This document shows positions 39,006 through 47,224 of a DNA stretch of 64,000 nt, one piece after another. The notes under the pieces are model-generated. The model saw nothing but the letters and a program-made list of their open reading frames with translations. It was not told where the DNA came from and searched no databases. How positions within the stretch are numbered: the stretch's first letter is position 1; each line of letters starts with the position of its first letter. The stretch spans positions 1,612,001 through 1,676,000 of the forward strand of contig NZ_FQLF01000002.1 of NCBI RefSeq assembly GCF_900120175.1, written 5' to 3'. The translations under genes were made by a program, and so were the position numbers. Origin of the DNA: Oceanicoccus sp. KOV_DT_Chl. Lineage in GTDB: Bacteria; Pseudomonadota; Gammaproteobacteria; Pseudomonadales; Dasaniaceae.

Positions 39006-39144
39006 CGATTTGTCTCCGACCCCGTTTCTGCCGTTTCTGCCGTTTCTGCAGATTTGTCACCGACCCCGTTTCTGCAAATCGATTAATAAATATTCGTTAC
39101 GACCCCTTTAATTACCGTAAATATTTGTTACGAACCCTTTAATT
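39006..39144 (-). repeat. Four degenerate copies of a GGGGTCG-type repeat
   Basis: On the minus strand four units share the pattern RGGGKTCG-N3-CRAAT: two of type AAAGGGGTCGTAACGAAT and two of type ACGGGGTCGGAGACAAAT. Between the last two, CAGAAACGG recurs in tandem. The block sits directly after the stop of the PH-domain gene. Confidence 0.6.
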
Positions 39145-39146
39145 CT

Positions 39147-39773
39147 TTACTCATTTAGACGCGCATATTTATTTATGGCTTCGTAAACATCTTCACTATT
39201 TAATAAGCCATCAAAATTCAATTCTGCCCTAAGTTTAGCTTGACCCATTTGTATACTTGCAGTGCCAGGAGTAAAGACTTGCACGTTCCATATACCAAAG
39301 ACTCGTTCTAGTATATTTTGAGATCGCTGTATATCTGTAATTTTTTTGTACGGCACAGTTCTTTCGATTCGCTTGAGGATGCCGCCAACAAATATACATC
39401 TTCGATTTGTAATAATATATCTATAGGTTTTTCTTAGATATATTAAATATATTTGTATTATTATTGACGCTAGCACTACAAGTAATAGCGCCCAAGGCCA
39501 GTAGTCAACCATGACTGCAAAAGGGTGATTATTTTCTTTCTTATTTACGGATTCAACTACTTCAGAATTTTTTTCTATTTGAACAACGTCCACCTTACCT
39601 TCTGTTTCTTCTTCGAAAATTAAACTTATAGTATTAATAAAAAATAAACCCATAAATACGAAGAACATTGTTGCGATTGAGTATTTTATTGTTTTCGTAA
39701 AAAACCATACGGCCAATAATTTCTCATTTGGCTTTATTTCTAGCTCTAAAGTTTCGCCATCATCTAATCTCAT
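39147..39773 (-). CDS. Membrane protein with bacterial PH domain (YdbS-like, bPH_2)
   Basis: A 208-residue protein with two hydrophobic helices (about 28-50 and 92-112), separated by a charged loop (EEETEGKVDVVQIEKN), and a C-terminal bPH_2/DUF304 domain: YRYIITNRRCIFVGGILKRIERTVPYKKITDI. Its function is unknown; similar proteins are often linked to membrane stress. It is AT-rich and probably a separate unit in the island. Confidence 0.75.
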   Translation of the reverse strand: MRLDDGETLELEIKPNEKLLAVWFFTKTIKYSIATMFFVFMGLFFINTISLIFEEETEGKVDVVQIEKNSEVVESVNKKENNHPFAVMVDYWPWALLLVVLASIIIQIYLIYLRKTYRYIITNRRCIFVGGILKRIERTVPYKKITDIQRSQNILERVFGIWNVQVFTPGTASIQMGQAKLRAELNFDGLLNSEDVYEAINKYARLNE

Positions 39774-40079
39774 ACTTTCCCCTATATTGAACTCTAACGC
39801 TAATTATATAGACCAGTCGGCATAAGTTACTTCAACCCGCCCAGTCGGTATATGTTGTCAATCAGGGAGAAATTACAGAGTAGTCAGTATAAGCACCCTG
39901 CCGATAGTTATTATTCTTCCCTAATCCATTGTTTTTATTATTGAAAGGATAATACGCGCAATCGGACATAATTCAAGCGACCGCAGCCTTCGAATTCAAT
40001 CTTATTAGTAAGTCTGTCGAAGCCAGCCTATTGTTTATTGTGTTTTTTCTTTTGACCTTGACTTATTTTCCCCTAAAAG
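39774..40079. other. AT-rich intergenic segment in the island
   Basis: About 300 bp without a gene. CAGTCGG(C/T)ATA occurs twice (near 39813 and 39843). It should include the promoter of the PH-domain gene. Confidence 0.4.
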
Positions 40080-40388
40080 GAGTCGAGCAACGGAGGAAAA
40101 TAACGGGCCTTAGAGCAAACGAATGTTTGAGTATTTTTTGATTGAGTATCAAAAAATGCGAGTTCGGCTTGCGCCCCGTTATTTTCTGAGTAGCGCAGTG
40201 TATCCGCAGGGGCGACTGACCGGGGAATCACTTTTCTTGGTTACTTCTTTTAGACAAAAGAAGTGACTTGCCGCCGGGCAACCCCCGGCAAACTATCAAA
40301 CTAATTTAAACTTAATAATTAAACTACGGCATGAGAATTGAAATAATTACTCCGTAGCTCTGGATTCCCGATCGAAGTCGGGAATGAC
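40080..40388 (+). repeat. Dispersed repeat, right copy, with a long nested hairpin
   Basis: Contains a nested hairpin: outer arms GAAAATAACGGG (40096-40107) and CCCGTTATTTTC (40175-40186), inner arms ATTTTTTGAT (40133-40142) and ATCAAAAAAT (40148-40157). It continues with TTCTGAGTAGCGCAG, GGTTACTTCTTTTAG, AAAAGAAGTGACTTGCC and CCCCCGGCA, and ends at a REP-like palindrome ATTCCCGA/TCGGGAAT (40364-40385). I recall closely similar dispersed repeats in other gammaproteobacteria. The left copy at 36488-36720 is in the opposite orientation. Confidence 0.65.
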
Positions 40389-40432
40389 GATTAAAAAATA
40401 AACTCAACCGTCGGACAAAACCGACAAAAAAA

Positions 40433-41649
40433 CTACAACCCCATCGCCCCCGCATAATCCTATTCTTCAACGGCCCCACCCCATCCAACCATTTCATCCC
40501 GGTATTTCGCGCCCATCTTACCGGCAAAGCATTCTCGGCAAACAAACGCTTAAACCCTTCCATTGACGCCATCATCGTTAAGTTGGCGGCCTTGCGGCGG
40601 CGTTGATAGCGTTGCAACACAGCGAGGCTACCTACATCTAACTGCCTGGCTTGTGCGCGCACTATTTCTTCTGCTAACACCTGTACGTCCATTAAACCTA
40701 AATTCACACCCTGCCCGGCTAAAGGGTGAATGGTATGGGCTGCATCGCCGACTAAAGCGATGCCGGGTTTAACGTAATCAATAGCGTGGCGTTGGCGCAG
40801 GGGGAAACTAAAACGGCGGCTGACGGCTTGGATATTACCTAATCGATGTTCAAACGCTGCAGCCAAACTGCTACTGAATTCACTGTCACTCTGCGCCATT
40901 AATTCCTGGGCGTAGTCGGGGACGGCTGACCAAACGATGGAACAAAAGGATTGCTCGCTGTCGGCTTCTGTTGCCAGCGGTAAAAATGCCAGCGGGCCTT
41001 CAGGTAAGAAACGCTGCCAGGCTGTTTGTTGATGGGATTTTTCAGTGGCAACGGTGGCGACGATGGCTTGGTGTTGATAATCCCATTCGCGCATTTCAAA
41101 TTGCAGTTGTTGACGAATAAACGAATTAGCGCCATCGGCGGCGACCACTAACGGCGCTTGTACGTTGCGGCCATCGGCTAATACTAATTGATAGCCGCCT
41201 GCCTCCAGCGCTGTCATGCTAGCTACTTTTACCGGGGCAATAATGTCGATATTGCGCTGTTGCTGTAGCACGTGTATTAACGCCGTCGCTGTCAGCCGGT
41301 TTTCGACAATATGCCCCAGCGCTGGCTGATTAATATCGGCGGCATTAAAATCGATACTGCCGGTACCATCGGCATCCCACACATGCATATGCCGGTAGGC
41401 GCTCACGCGCTGCTGCTGTATTAACGACCACACATTGAGCTGTTGCAAAAATTGTTGTGAGGCGACAGTGAGCGCACTCACTCTGGGATCAAACCCTTCC
41501 ACCGATGCAGTTAATGACGGCCATTCGTTATTAATGGTTTGTGCTTCAATGATGGCTACGTTTAAACCGCTGCCACCCAAGGCGCAAGCCAATGTGCTAC
41601 CAACGATACCGGCGCCCACAATAATTACATCGTATTGGTCGCGACTCAC
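40433..41649 (-). CDS. ubiI: UbiH/UbiF/VisC-family FAD monooxygenase UbiI (frameshift near the end)
   Basis: An FAD-dependent hydroxylase of ubiquinone synthesis, likely the C5 hydroxylase UbiI (VisC). It has the N-terminal VGAGIVGSTLACALGGSG and the FAD motif ALVGDAAHTIHPLAGQG. The frame as read runs to 40324 through repeat sequence with an unnatural tail. One more G in the C-run 40447-40451 ends it as NRIMRGAMGL at TAG 40433-40435, 405 residues, normal for the family. It overlaps ubiH by 4 bp. Confidence 0.88.
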
Positions 41650-42914
41650 AGGCCTACTCCGTGGGCAGCGCCGTCGTGCAAACCGGCAGCGTGGTGAATA
41701 AATTGCTGGCGCGCTAACGGGCTGATATCCAATAAGCCCAAACCGATATTCCGTAGAATACTCAACGGCCGGTTTTTACTGCTGAATAAAGCCGGTAATT
41801 GATCGGAGAGGGTGATGGTTTTTTGTTGATCAAATTGCTGTTGTTGCAAATAGCGTTGTAACAATGACAGTGCCCCTAACGGCTGCTGTTGTTGATGGGC
41901 CGCTATTAGCAACTGACTCAGGCGGCTGCAATCACGCAGCGCCAGATTAAACCCCTGCCCCGCTACTGGATGTAAGGAATGTGCAGCATTGCCCATAATT
42001 ACAATGCCGGAACGGATTTGTTCTTGCGACTCGACTAATTGCAATGGATAAGTAAACCGCTCGCCCACGCGAGTGAATTCACCCAAGCGATGACCAAAGC
42101 GCCGCTGTAACTCGGATAAAAATGGTGCTGATTCACAATGTAATAAATACTCTGCTTGATCATTGGGCAAACTCCACACCAATGCTGCCCGCGGCTCAGC
42201 TTTATCACTGTGGGTTAACGGCAGTAACGCCACGGGTCCTTGATCGGTAAAACGTTCATAGGCGCAACCATCATGATGATTTTTAAAACTCACATTAGCA
42301 ATCAGTGCGGTTTGTTGATAGTTGGTCACCGCGGCGACGATACCTAATTGCTTACGCAGTGATGAATTGGCGCCATCGGCGACGACTGCCAGTTGTGCGC
42401 GAATAGTTTTTTGCTGATCGCCTTCGGTAATATTTAATTCAACGCCGTTGCGTAAAGGGGTTATGACATTGACGGATGCCGGTGCTAAAAAATCGACCTG
42501 TGCGTGCTGCCGTAGTTGATTTAACAACACATTACCTAACCAGGCATTTTCTACTACATAGCCGAGTGCCGGCCACTGCACCTGCTCGCGCTTTAGCACT
42601 GAGGACGCTGGACGACCACGGTCCGAAACATGGATGGTATTAATTTCAGCACAGTGCTGCGCCAATAGCTCCCATACCCCTAACGGCTGCAGGATTAATT
42701 GGCTGCTATAGGATAATGCGGTGGAGCGCGCATCAAAACTGGGATTGTATTGCGGCGCTGTTGTTGACTGCGCGGCGAGTGGAAAACTTTCTACCACTAA
42801 CACTTTTAATTGTTTTTGCTGGGCCGTGAGTAACAACGCCAAACTGGCACCGACCATGCCGCCACCGGCGATGACGACATCGTAGTCATAGACTGGCGAG
42901 GGTGTCACACTCAA
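41646..42914 (-). CDS. ubiH: 2-octaprenyl-6-methoxyphenol hydroxylase UbiH
   Basis: A 422-residue FAD monooxygenase of ubiquinone synthesis, recognised by AGGGMVGASLALLL at the N-terminus, a central VVADGANSSLRKQLGI and VIMGNAAHSLHPVAGQGFNLALRD. The GNAAH form and its position between pepP and ubiI mark it as UbiH. Overlaps of 4 bp on both sides suggest a coupled pepP-ubiH-ubiI operon. Confidence 0.92.
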   Translation of the reverse strand: MSVTPSPVYDYDVVIAGGGMVGASLALLLTAQQKQLKVLVVESFPLAAQSTTAPQYNPSFDARSTALSYSSQLILQPLGVWELLAQHCAEINTIHVSDRGRPASSVLKREQVQWPALGYVVENAWLGNVLLNQLRQHAQVDFLAPASVNVITPLRNGVELNITEGDQQKTIRAQLAVVADGANSSLRKQLGIVAAVTNYQQTALIANVSFKNHHDGCAYERFTDQGPVALLPLTHSDKAEPRAALVWSLPNDQAEYLLHCESAPFLSELQRRFGHRLGEFTRVGERFTYPLQLVESQEQIRSGIVIMGNAAHSLHPVAGQGFNLALRDCSRLSQLLIAAHQQQQPLGALSLLQRYLQQQQFDQQKTITLSDQLPALFSSKNRPLSILRNIGLGLLDISPLARQQFIHHAAGLHDGAAHGVGL

Positions 42915-44233
42915 GCGGCAGCCTCCGTCATTAACGCCTCAATTTCTTCAATAGTTTTTGGTACATCGGCGGTTAATACTTCACAACCATTTTTAGTGAC
43001 CACCACATCGTCTTCTATACGAATACCAATGCCACGCCATTTTTTTGCGACCTTGGTGTTATCCGGCGCGACATAAATACCGGGTTCCACGGTCATTACC
43101 ATACCTTCTTCCAGCACTCGCCACGCATCGCCGACCTTGTAATCACCGACGTCATGCACATCCATACCTAGCCAATGTCCGGCACGATGCATATAAAAAT
43201 CTTTATAGGCTTCGGCTTTGATTAATTTCGTTAAGCTACCTTTGAGCAACCCTAAATCCAATAACCCTTTGGTGATCACTTTGACCGTGGCATCGTGAGA
43301 TTCATTCCAGTGATTACCGGGCTTGATCGTATCAATAGCCGCCAACTGCGCTTTTAACACCACCTCGTATAATGCCTTTTGCTCTTTGGAAAATTTACCA
43401 TTGGCGGGGAAGGTACGGGTGATATCAGCAGCGTAATGTTCCAGTTCACAACCAGCATCGATTAATACCAACTCACCGTCTTTGATGATGTCGCGATTTT
43501 CAGTGTAATGCAGAATGCAGCCATTTTTACCGGCACCAACAATGGATGAGTACGCCGGAAAACGCGCGCCATTTAAACCAAACTCATGTTGGATTTCAGC
43601 TTCCAACTGATATTCAGCCACACCCGGCTTACACAACTGCATCGCCCGCACATGGGCGGCGGCAGAAATTTTTCCGGCTTTTTTCATCACCCGAATTTCG
43701 GCAGCACTTTTATATAAACGCAAATCGTGCAGCAAGTGATCAAGATCCAAAAATTCACCGGGCGGATGCGCGCCGGTACGCACTTGCGAGCGCAACACAT
43801 TCACCCACTGCATCACCTGACGATCAAAAGCCTGATGCTTGCCCATGGCATAGTAGACACGCTCACGGCCTTCCAGCAGCCCCGGTAAAATATCATCGAT
43901 GTCAGTAACTGGAAATGCATCATCGGCGCCAAAGTCTTCGACTGCGCCATCAGGGCCGGCGCGATAGCCATTCCACAATTCCATTTTTGGATCGCGGTCA
44001 CGACAAAATAAAATATACTGCCCGTGTTTGCGGCCGGGCATTAACACCAACACCGCTTCCGGCTCGGCGAAGCCACTAAGATAATAAAAATCGCTGTCCT
44101 GACGGAAGGGATAATCAACATCACGGTTGCGACTGGTTTCACGCGCGGCAGGTACAATCGCGATGCTATCGGGTTCCATTTGCGCCATCAGATTTTTACG
44201 GCGGCGGGCAAATTCTTGTTTACTGATTTTCAT
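42911..44233 (-). CDS. pepP: Xaa-Pro aminopeptidase PepP
   Basis: A 440-residue M24B metalloaminopeptidase that removes N-terminal residues before proline. Metal ligands are visible in DAGCELEHYAADITRTFP, HRAGHWLGMDVHD, VEPGIYV and IRIEDDVVV. The N-terminal domain starts KISKQEFARRRKNLM. It lies in the usual ygfB-pepP-ubiH-ubiI order. Confidence 0.96.
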   Translation of the reverse strand: MKISKQEFARRRKNLMAQMEPDSIAIVPAARETSRNRDVDYPFRQDSDFYYLSGFAEPEAVLVLMPGRKHGQYILFCRDRDPKMELWNGYRAGPDGAVEDFGADDAFPVTDIDDILPGLLEGRERVYYAMGKHQAFDRQVMQWVNVLRSQVRTGAHPPGEFLDLDHLLHDLRLYKSAAEIRVMKKAGKISAAAHVRAMQLCKPGVAEYQLEAEIQHEFGLNGARFPAYSSIVGAGKNGCILHYTENRDIIKDGELVLIDAGCELEHYAADITRTFPANGKFSKEQKALYEVVLKAQLAAIDTIKPGNHWNESHDATVKVITKGLLDLGLLKGSLTKLIKAEAYKDFYMHRAGHWLGMDVHDVGDYKVGDAWRVLEEGMVMTVEPGIYVAPDNTKVAKKWRGIGIRIEDDVVVTKNGCEVLTADVPKTIEEIEALMTEAAA

Positions 44234-44309
44234 AACAGAAGATTACTGAATAAATGGAGCAATGAATAAAACGAAAAAGTTGTCTGCGATTCTAGGAGCT
44301 AGCCACGGT

Positions 44310-44987
44310 TTAATGCAACTTGTTCTTGTCTTTGTTTTTTGGCGCAAACAAGGTACTCGGCGAAGACATTGCCTGGCTATCAGGCGCGGCTTGCAACGTC
44401 ACATCAGCGCCGGCGCCAGCTATAACCGCCTTGTTGCAATCCAGATAAATAGTAATAGCAGCGACCCGCAGATACTCAATAATTTCAACGATATTTTGTT
44501 CACGCTGTTCGGCATCATCATCTTCGTCACTCAAACTGATTTGGCTGATTGCCGCCATATCACTTAACGCTTCGGTGACTTCCTGGGAATATTGCTGCTG
44601 ACCTTTACTCAACTGGATCTGTTTACCGCCCTGGGCAAAGCCCGCCATAAAACCCTGACACCACTGCCCCACTGAATCAATGCGCTGACCGATATCGGCT
44701 TCGTCATCGGGCATCAGCAACTGCAAGTCCATGGCATCCGCGCTCAACTGGGACTGGCAAGCACCATACAGCGACAGTAGCACCGGACCTTCCTGCTGAT
44801 TAGGCGGCTCAACGGCATCAATGAAAGTAGTGGTTTGCGCTAAACATTGTTCCGGTTCTACGCTATCGCCCACCGCCAACCGTCCCACCCAGTAGCCCTG
44901 TAGCTGGGCTGGTGATTGCATCACCCCCAGGCGCCAATAAATATCCGCTAGTTGGTCAAACTCGGGCATGGTAATAACAGGGCTCAT
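44310..44987 (-). CDS. ygfB: UPF0149 (YgfB/YecA) family protein
   Basis: About 225 residues, largely helical, with the UPF0149 segment VGQWCQGFMAGFAQGG and VEIIEYLRVAAITIYLD. YgfB in Pseudomonas affects expression of stress genes; the role here is unknown. ATG 44987 with GAGAG upstream is preferred over a longer frame to 45020. The C-terminus is a low-complexity tail. Confidence 0.85.
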   Translation of the reverse strand: MSPVITMPEFDQLADIYWRLGVMQSPAQLQGYWVGRLAVGDSVEPEQCLAQTTTFIDAVEPPNQQEGPVLLSLYGACQSQLSADAMDLQLLMPDDEADIGQRIDSVGQWCQGFMAGFAQGGKQIQLSKGQQQYSQEVTEALSDMAAISQISLSDEDDDAEQREQNIVEIIEYLRVAAITIYLDCNKAVIAGAGADVTLQAAPDSQAMSSPSTLFAPKNKDKNKLH

Positions 44988-45234
44988 GAAGGCTCTCGCA
45001 ATAATAGTGTGAATAGACAATGCGGCTTAAGCATTAAAGGCGGGCATCTTAGCGATAAGGACCGGTAAAATCGACCAAGCTGTGGCCGTTCTTTTGCTTC
45101 AGCTTTTCCCAAAGTTGATAACCATTCTGCAAAAACCGTCCAGATCATTGAATTATCAGCACTTTTTAAGATTGACCAAGTGACTACCCACAACTATATT
45201 TAAACGATATTTCTAGAGAGCACTTTGGGCACCA

Positions 45235-45444
45235 ATGGCTGACAAACAATTGAAAACTCTGGCGGCAAAAGTCAACGATCTGATCCAGCTCTGTGAACTG
45301 CTGGACAAGGAAAACCGCGACCTCAAGACGCAAGCCAGCGACTGGGCCGAAGAGCGAGTGCAATTAGTTGAAAAAACCGAAGTCGCTCGCAAAAAACTAG
45401 AATCGATGATTTCTCGACTAAAAACACTGGAACAGGAAAGTTAG
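45235..45444 (+). CDS. TIGR02449-family small coiled-coil protein
   Basis: A 69-residue, entirely helical protein (LAAKVNDLIQLCELLDKENRDLK and a basic middle) placed upstream of zapA, matching the TIGR02449 family found in this position in gammaproteobacteria. It resembles ZapB in size and coil pattern; a division role is plausible but unproven. Confidence 0.8.
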   Translation: MADKQLKTLAAKVNDLIQLCELLDKENRDLKTQASDWAEERVQLVEKTEVARKKLESMISRLKTLEQES

Positions 45445-45521
45445 TGCCAGACTTTAGTCAATGACGGACAGATCACCCCCATCATCTGATCCGTCACCAG
45501 TCTGTAAATGAGGCAACAACC

Positions 45522-45839
45522 GTGAGCAATGAAACCGTAATCGTCAAACTGCTGGATAAGGAATATCAGGTGGCCTGCCCACCCGGTCAGCAGCAAGCCC
45601 TGACCCAATCGGCCAACTATCTGGATTCGCAAATGCGTAGCATCAGAGCCAATGGCAAGGTAATCGGGTTGGAGCGTATTGCGGTAATGGCGGCGCTGAA
45701 CATCAGCAATGAACTACTACAACAGGGCCCTGTCGCTGAAGAAGATACCAAACTGGCGCCCAATAACGCCCAGTTAAAAGGCTTGAACGATCGGCTGGAT
45801 GAAGCACTGCACCGGTTCCGTCAACTGGAAATCGGCTAA
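45522..45839 (+). CDS. zapA: Cell division protein ZapA
   Basis: A 105-residue FtsZ-ring-associated protein with the ZapA core VIVKLLDKEYQVACPPGQQ and a C-terminal coiled coil (ERIAVMAALNISNELL). It starts at GTG 45522. The zapA-6S RNA-fau order that follows is conserved widely in gammaproteobacteria and supports the call. Confidence 0.92.
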   Translation: MSNETVIVKLLDKEYQVACPPGQQQALTQSANYLDSQMRSIRANGKVIGLERIAVMAALNISNELLQQGPVAEEDTKLAPNNAQLKGLNDRLDEALHRFRQLEIG

Positions 45840-45919
45840 AACCGGTCACAACATTAAATCGTCGAAGCATCTTTCCCACAGTCATTTTCCTGTAAGCGCT
45901 TTACCGTTATACTGCAGCC

Positions 45920-46102
45920 AACTCCCTGTGTTATTTGCCAGATAGCTTAGACCCCTGAGCCGATGCGCATTACCCCGGAGGTTCTGGAGTTATGGGCGTG
46001 CATGCCTGCTAGACGGGAAGCCCGATATAACGTTAGAACCACCACCTTGAACCGTTGGGTTCAAGGGCCATGCTGTCAGCGGTAATGTGGGGAGCCTTTC
46101 TT
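45920..46102 (+). ncRNA. ssrS: 6S RNA
   Basis: The sequence between zapA and fau contains the 6S hallmarks GACCCCTGAGCCGAT, CACCTTGAACCG and GGGTTCAAGGGCCATGC, and closing arms (ACTCCCTGTGTTA near 45921, TAATGTGGGGAG near 46083) that can pair into a terminal stem. A TATACT -10 at 45908-45913 puts the start near 45920. 6S RNA binds sigma-70 holoenzyme in stationary phase. Exact ends are estimates. Confidence 0.92.
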
Positions 46103-46154
46103 TTACCCATGCCTGAGCGCAGCCGCGCCGAGCTTCAGCAATAGCCCTAGTGAT

Positions 46155-46739
46155 ATGTCGGATCAATCGCGGCAACAATTAAGACAACAACTCCGCGCAC
46201 AACGCCGCAGCCTCACTACGCTGCAACAACAACAGGCGGCACAAAATCTCGCCAGGAATATCCTCGCTAGCGGTATACTAAAACGGCATCGTGATATTGC
46301 CCTGTATCTGGCAAATGACGGTGAGATCGATCCCGCGCCACTGCTTGAGTTGTTATGCCAGCAGGGACGAAACTGTTTTTTACCGGTCATTGCCCCTAAC
46401 AAACAACTGTGTTTTGCCCCCTATCAACCCGGTGACCCACTCAAAGCCAATCGCTTTGGCATCGGTGAACCACTGGATGATTGCCCGCGACGTAAACCCT
46501 GGACAATGGGCATTGTATTTTTGCCGCTGGTCGGTTTCGATCGAGCGGGTGGTAGATTGGGGATGGGGGGAGGATTTTACGACCGTAGCTTTAGTCAGAT
46601 AAAAACCCAAGCCGGATTGCGGCAGCCGCAACTGGTTGGGCTAGCGCATCATTGTCAGCAAGTGGAATCGTTGGTATTGAATAGCTGGGACATCCCGCTG
46701 TCGCAAATTGCGACAGACCAGGAAATAATTAGCGTATAA
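46155..46739 (+). CDS. fau: 5-formyltetrahydrofolate cyclo-ligase
   Basis: A 194-residue enzyme (YgfA/Fau) converting 5-formyl-THF to 5,10-methenyl-THF with ATP. Family motifs are LRAQRRSL at the start, LYLANDGEIDPAPLL and the C-terminal GFDRAGGRLGMGGGFYDR. It follows 6S RNA directly and may be partly cotranscribed with it, as in E. coli. Confidence 0.93.
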   Translation: MSDQSRQQLRQQLRAQRRSLTTLQQQQAAQNLARNILASGILKRHRDIALYLANDGEIDPAPLLELLCQQGRNCFLPVIAPNKQLCFAPYQPGDPLKANRFGIGEPLDDCPRRKPWTMGIVFLPLVGFDRAGGRLGMGGGFYDRSFSQIKTQAGLRQPQLVGLAHHCQQVESLVLNSWDIPLSQIATDQEIISV

Positions 46740-46759
46740 CTATTAGCGGCTCTGCACAC

Positions 46760-46852
46760 TCAAGCAAAAACGACTTGCATAGTGGCAGTAGCAGCGGTTC
46801 CTACGCCGAATAAAATGACCATAATGGTTAATATATCTGCTTTCAAATTCAT
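46760..46852 (-). CDS. Small hydrophobic protein of 30 residues
   Basis: On the minus strand, an AAGGAAAC ribosome site is followed after 6 bp by an ATG (46852) opening a 30-residue frame. It starts MNLKADILTIMVILFGVGT and ends QVVFA; residues 6-29 form one likely transmembrane helix with a short charged N-terminus. It stands alone, convergent with fau and 370 bp after ilvA. Family unknown to me. Confidence 0.5.
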   Translation of the reverse strand: MNLKADILTIMVILFGVGTAATATMQVVFA

Positions 46853-47165
46853 ACTTGTTTCCTTAATTTTCTGTACCCGACTCTGTCTGGGTGTGGCTGT
46901 TCTTACTCGGTACGCTATAAATTAGAACCATTTAAACCAGCTTGCAAAGCCAATAAGCAGAGTTGTGACGGTACCGAAATTGTTATTGATAAGTGGTTCA
47001 CAAAGCCCCTGCCGTTTGAGTATTGCAGCTAATGGCTACCCACGTTCAGGCTTATTTTCAAGAACAGTGCCAATTTTTAATCATCATTCAATAATCGTTT
47101 TTATTGTTTAATTTCATAAAGTTACAGTAAAAAGACAGTCGCAATGGAAAAACAGCAGTGGTGTG
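46853..47165. other. Intergenic region between ilvA and the small protein
   Basis: No gene recognised. It probably holds the promoter of the 30-residue protein on the minus strand; a TTTATAGCG patch near 46910 could serve as a -10 element. Confidence 0.35.
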
Positions 47166-47208
47166 ACAGCCAGACCTCAACGCACCAATGCGAGGCTCGT
47201 CTGGCTGT
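47166..47208 (-). terminator. Long inverted repeat after ilvA, probable terminator
   Basis: A 10-bp perfect outer stem (ACAGCCAGAC at 47166-47175, GTCTGGCTGT at 47199-47208) encloses a second stem (CGCA/TGCG). It starts 17 bp after the ilvA stop. The nearest T run on the minus strand is about 12 nt further on, so it is a less typical terminator. Confidence 0.5.
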
Positions 47209-47224
47209 TAGCGCCCCATTTTGG

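Noticed and set aside
40324-40432. C-terminal extension of UbiI into repeat sequence
   Set aside because: It disappears when one base is restored in the C-run at 40447-40451, giving a normal family C-terminus.
47166-47208. Integron attC-like site
   Set aside because: Arms are long and nearly perfect, no GTTRRRY core, and no cassette-like genes around.
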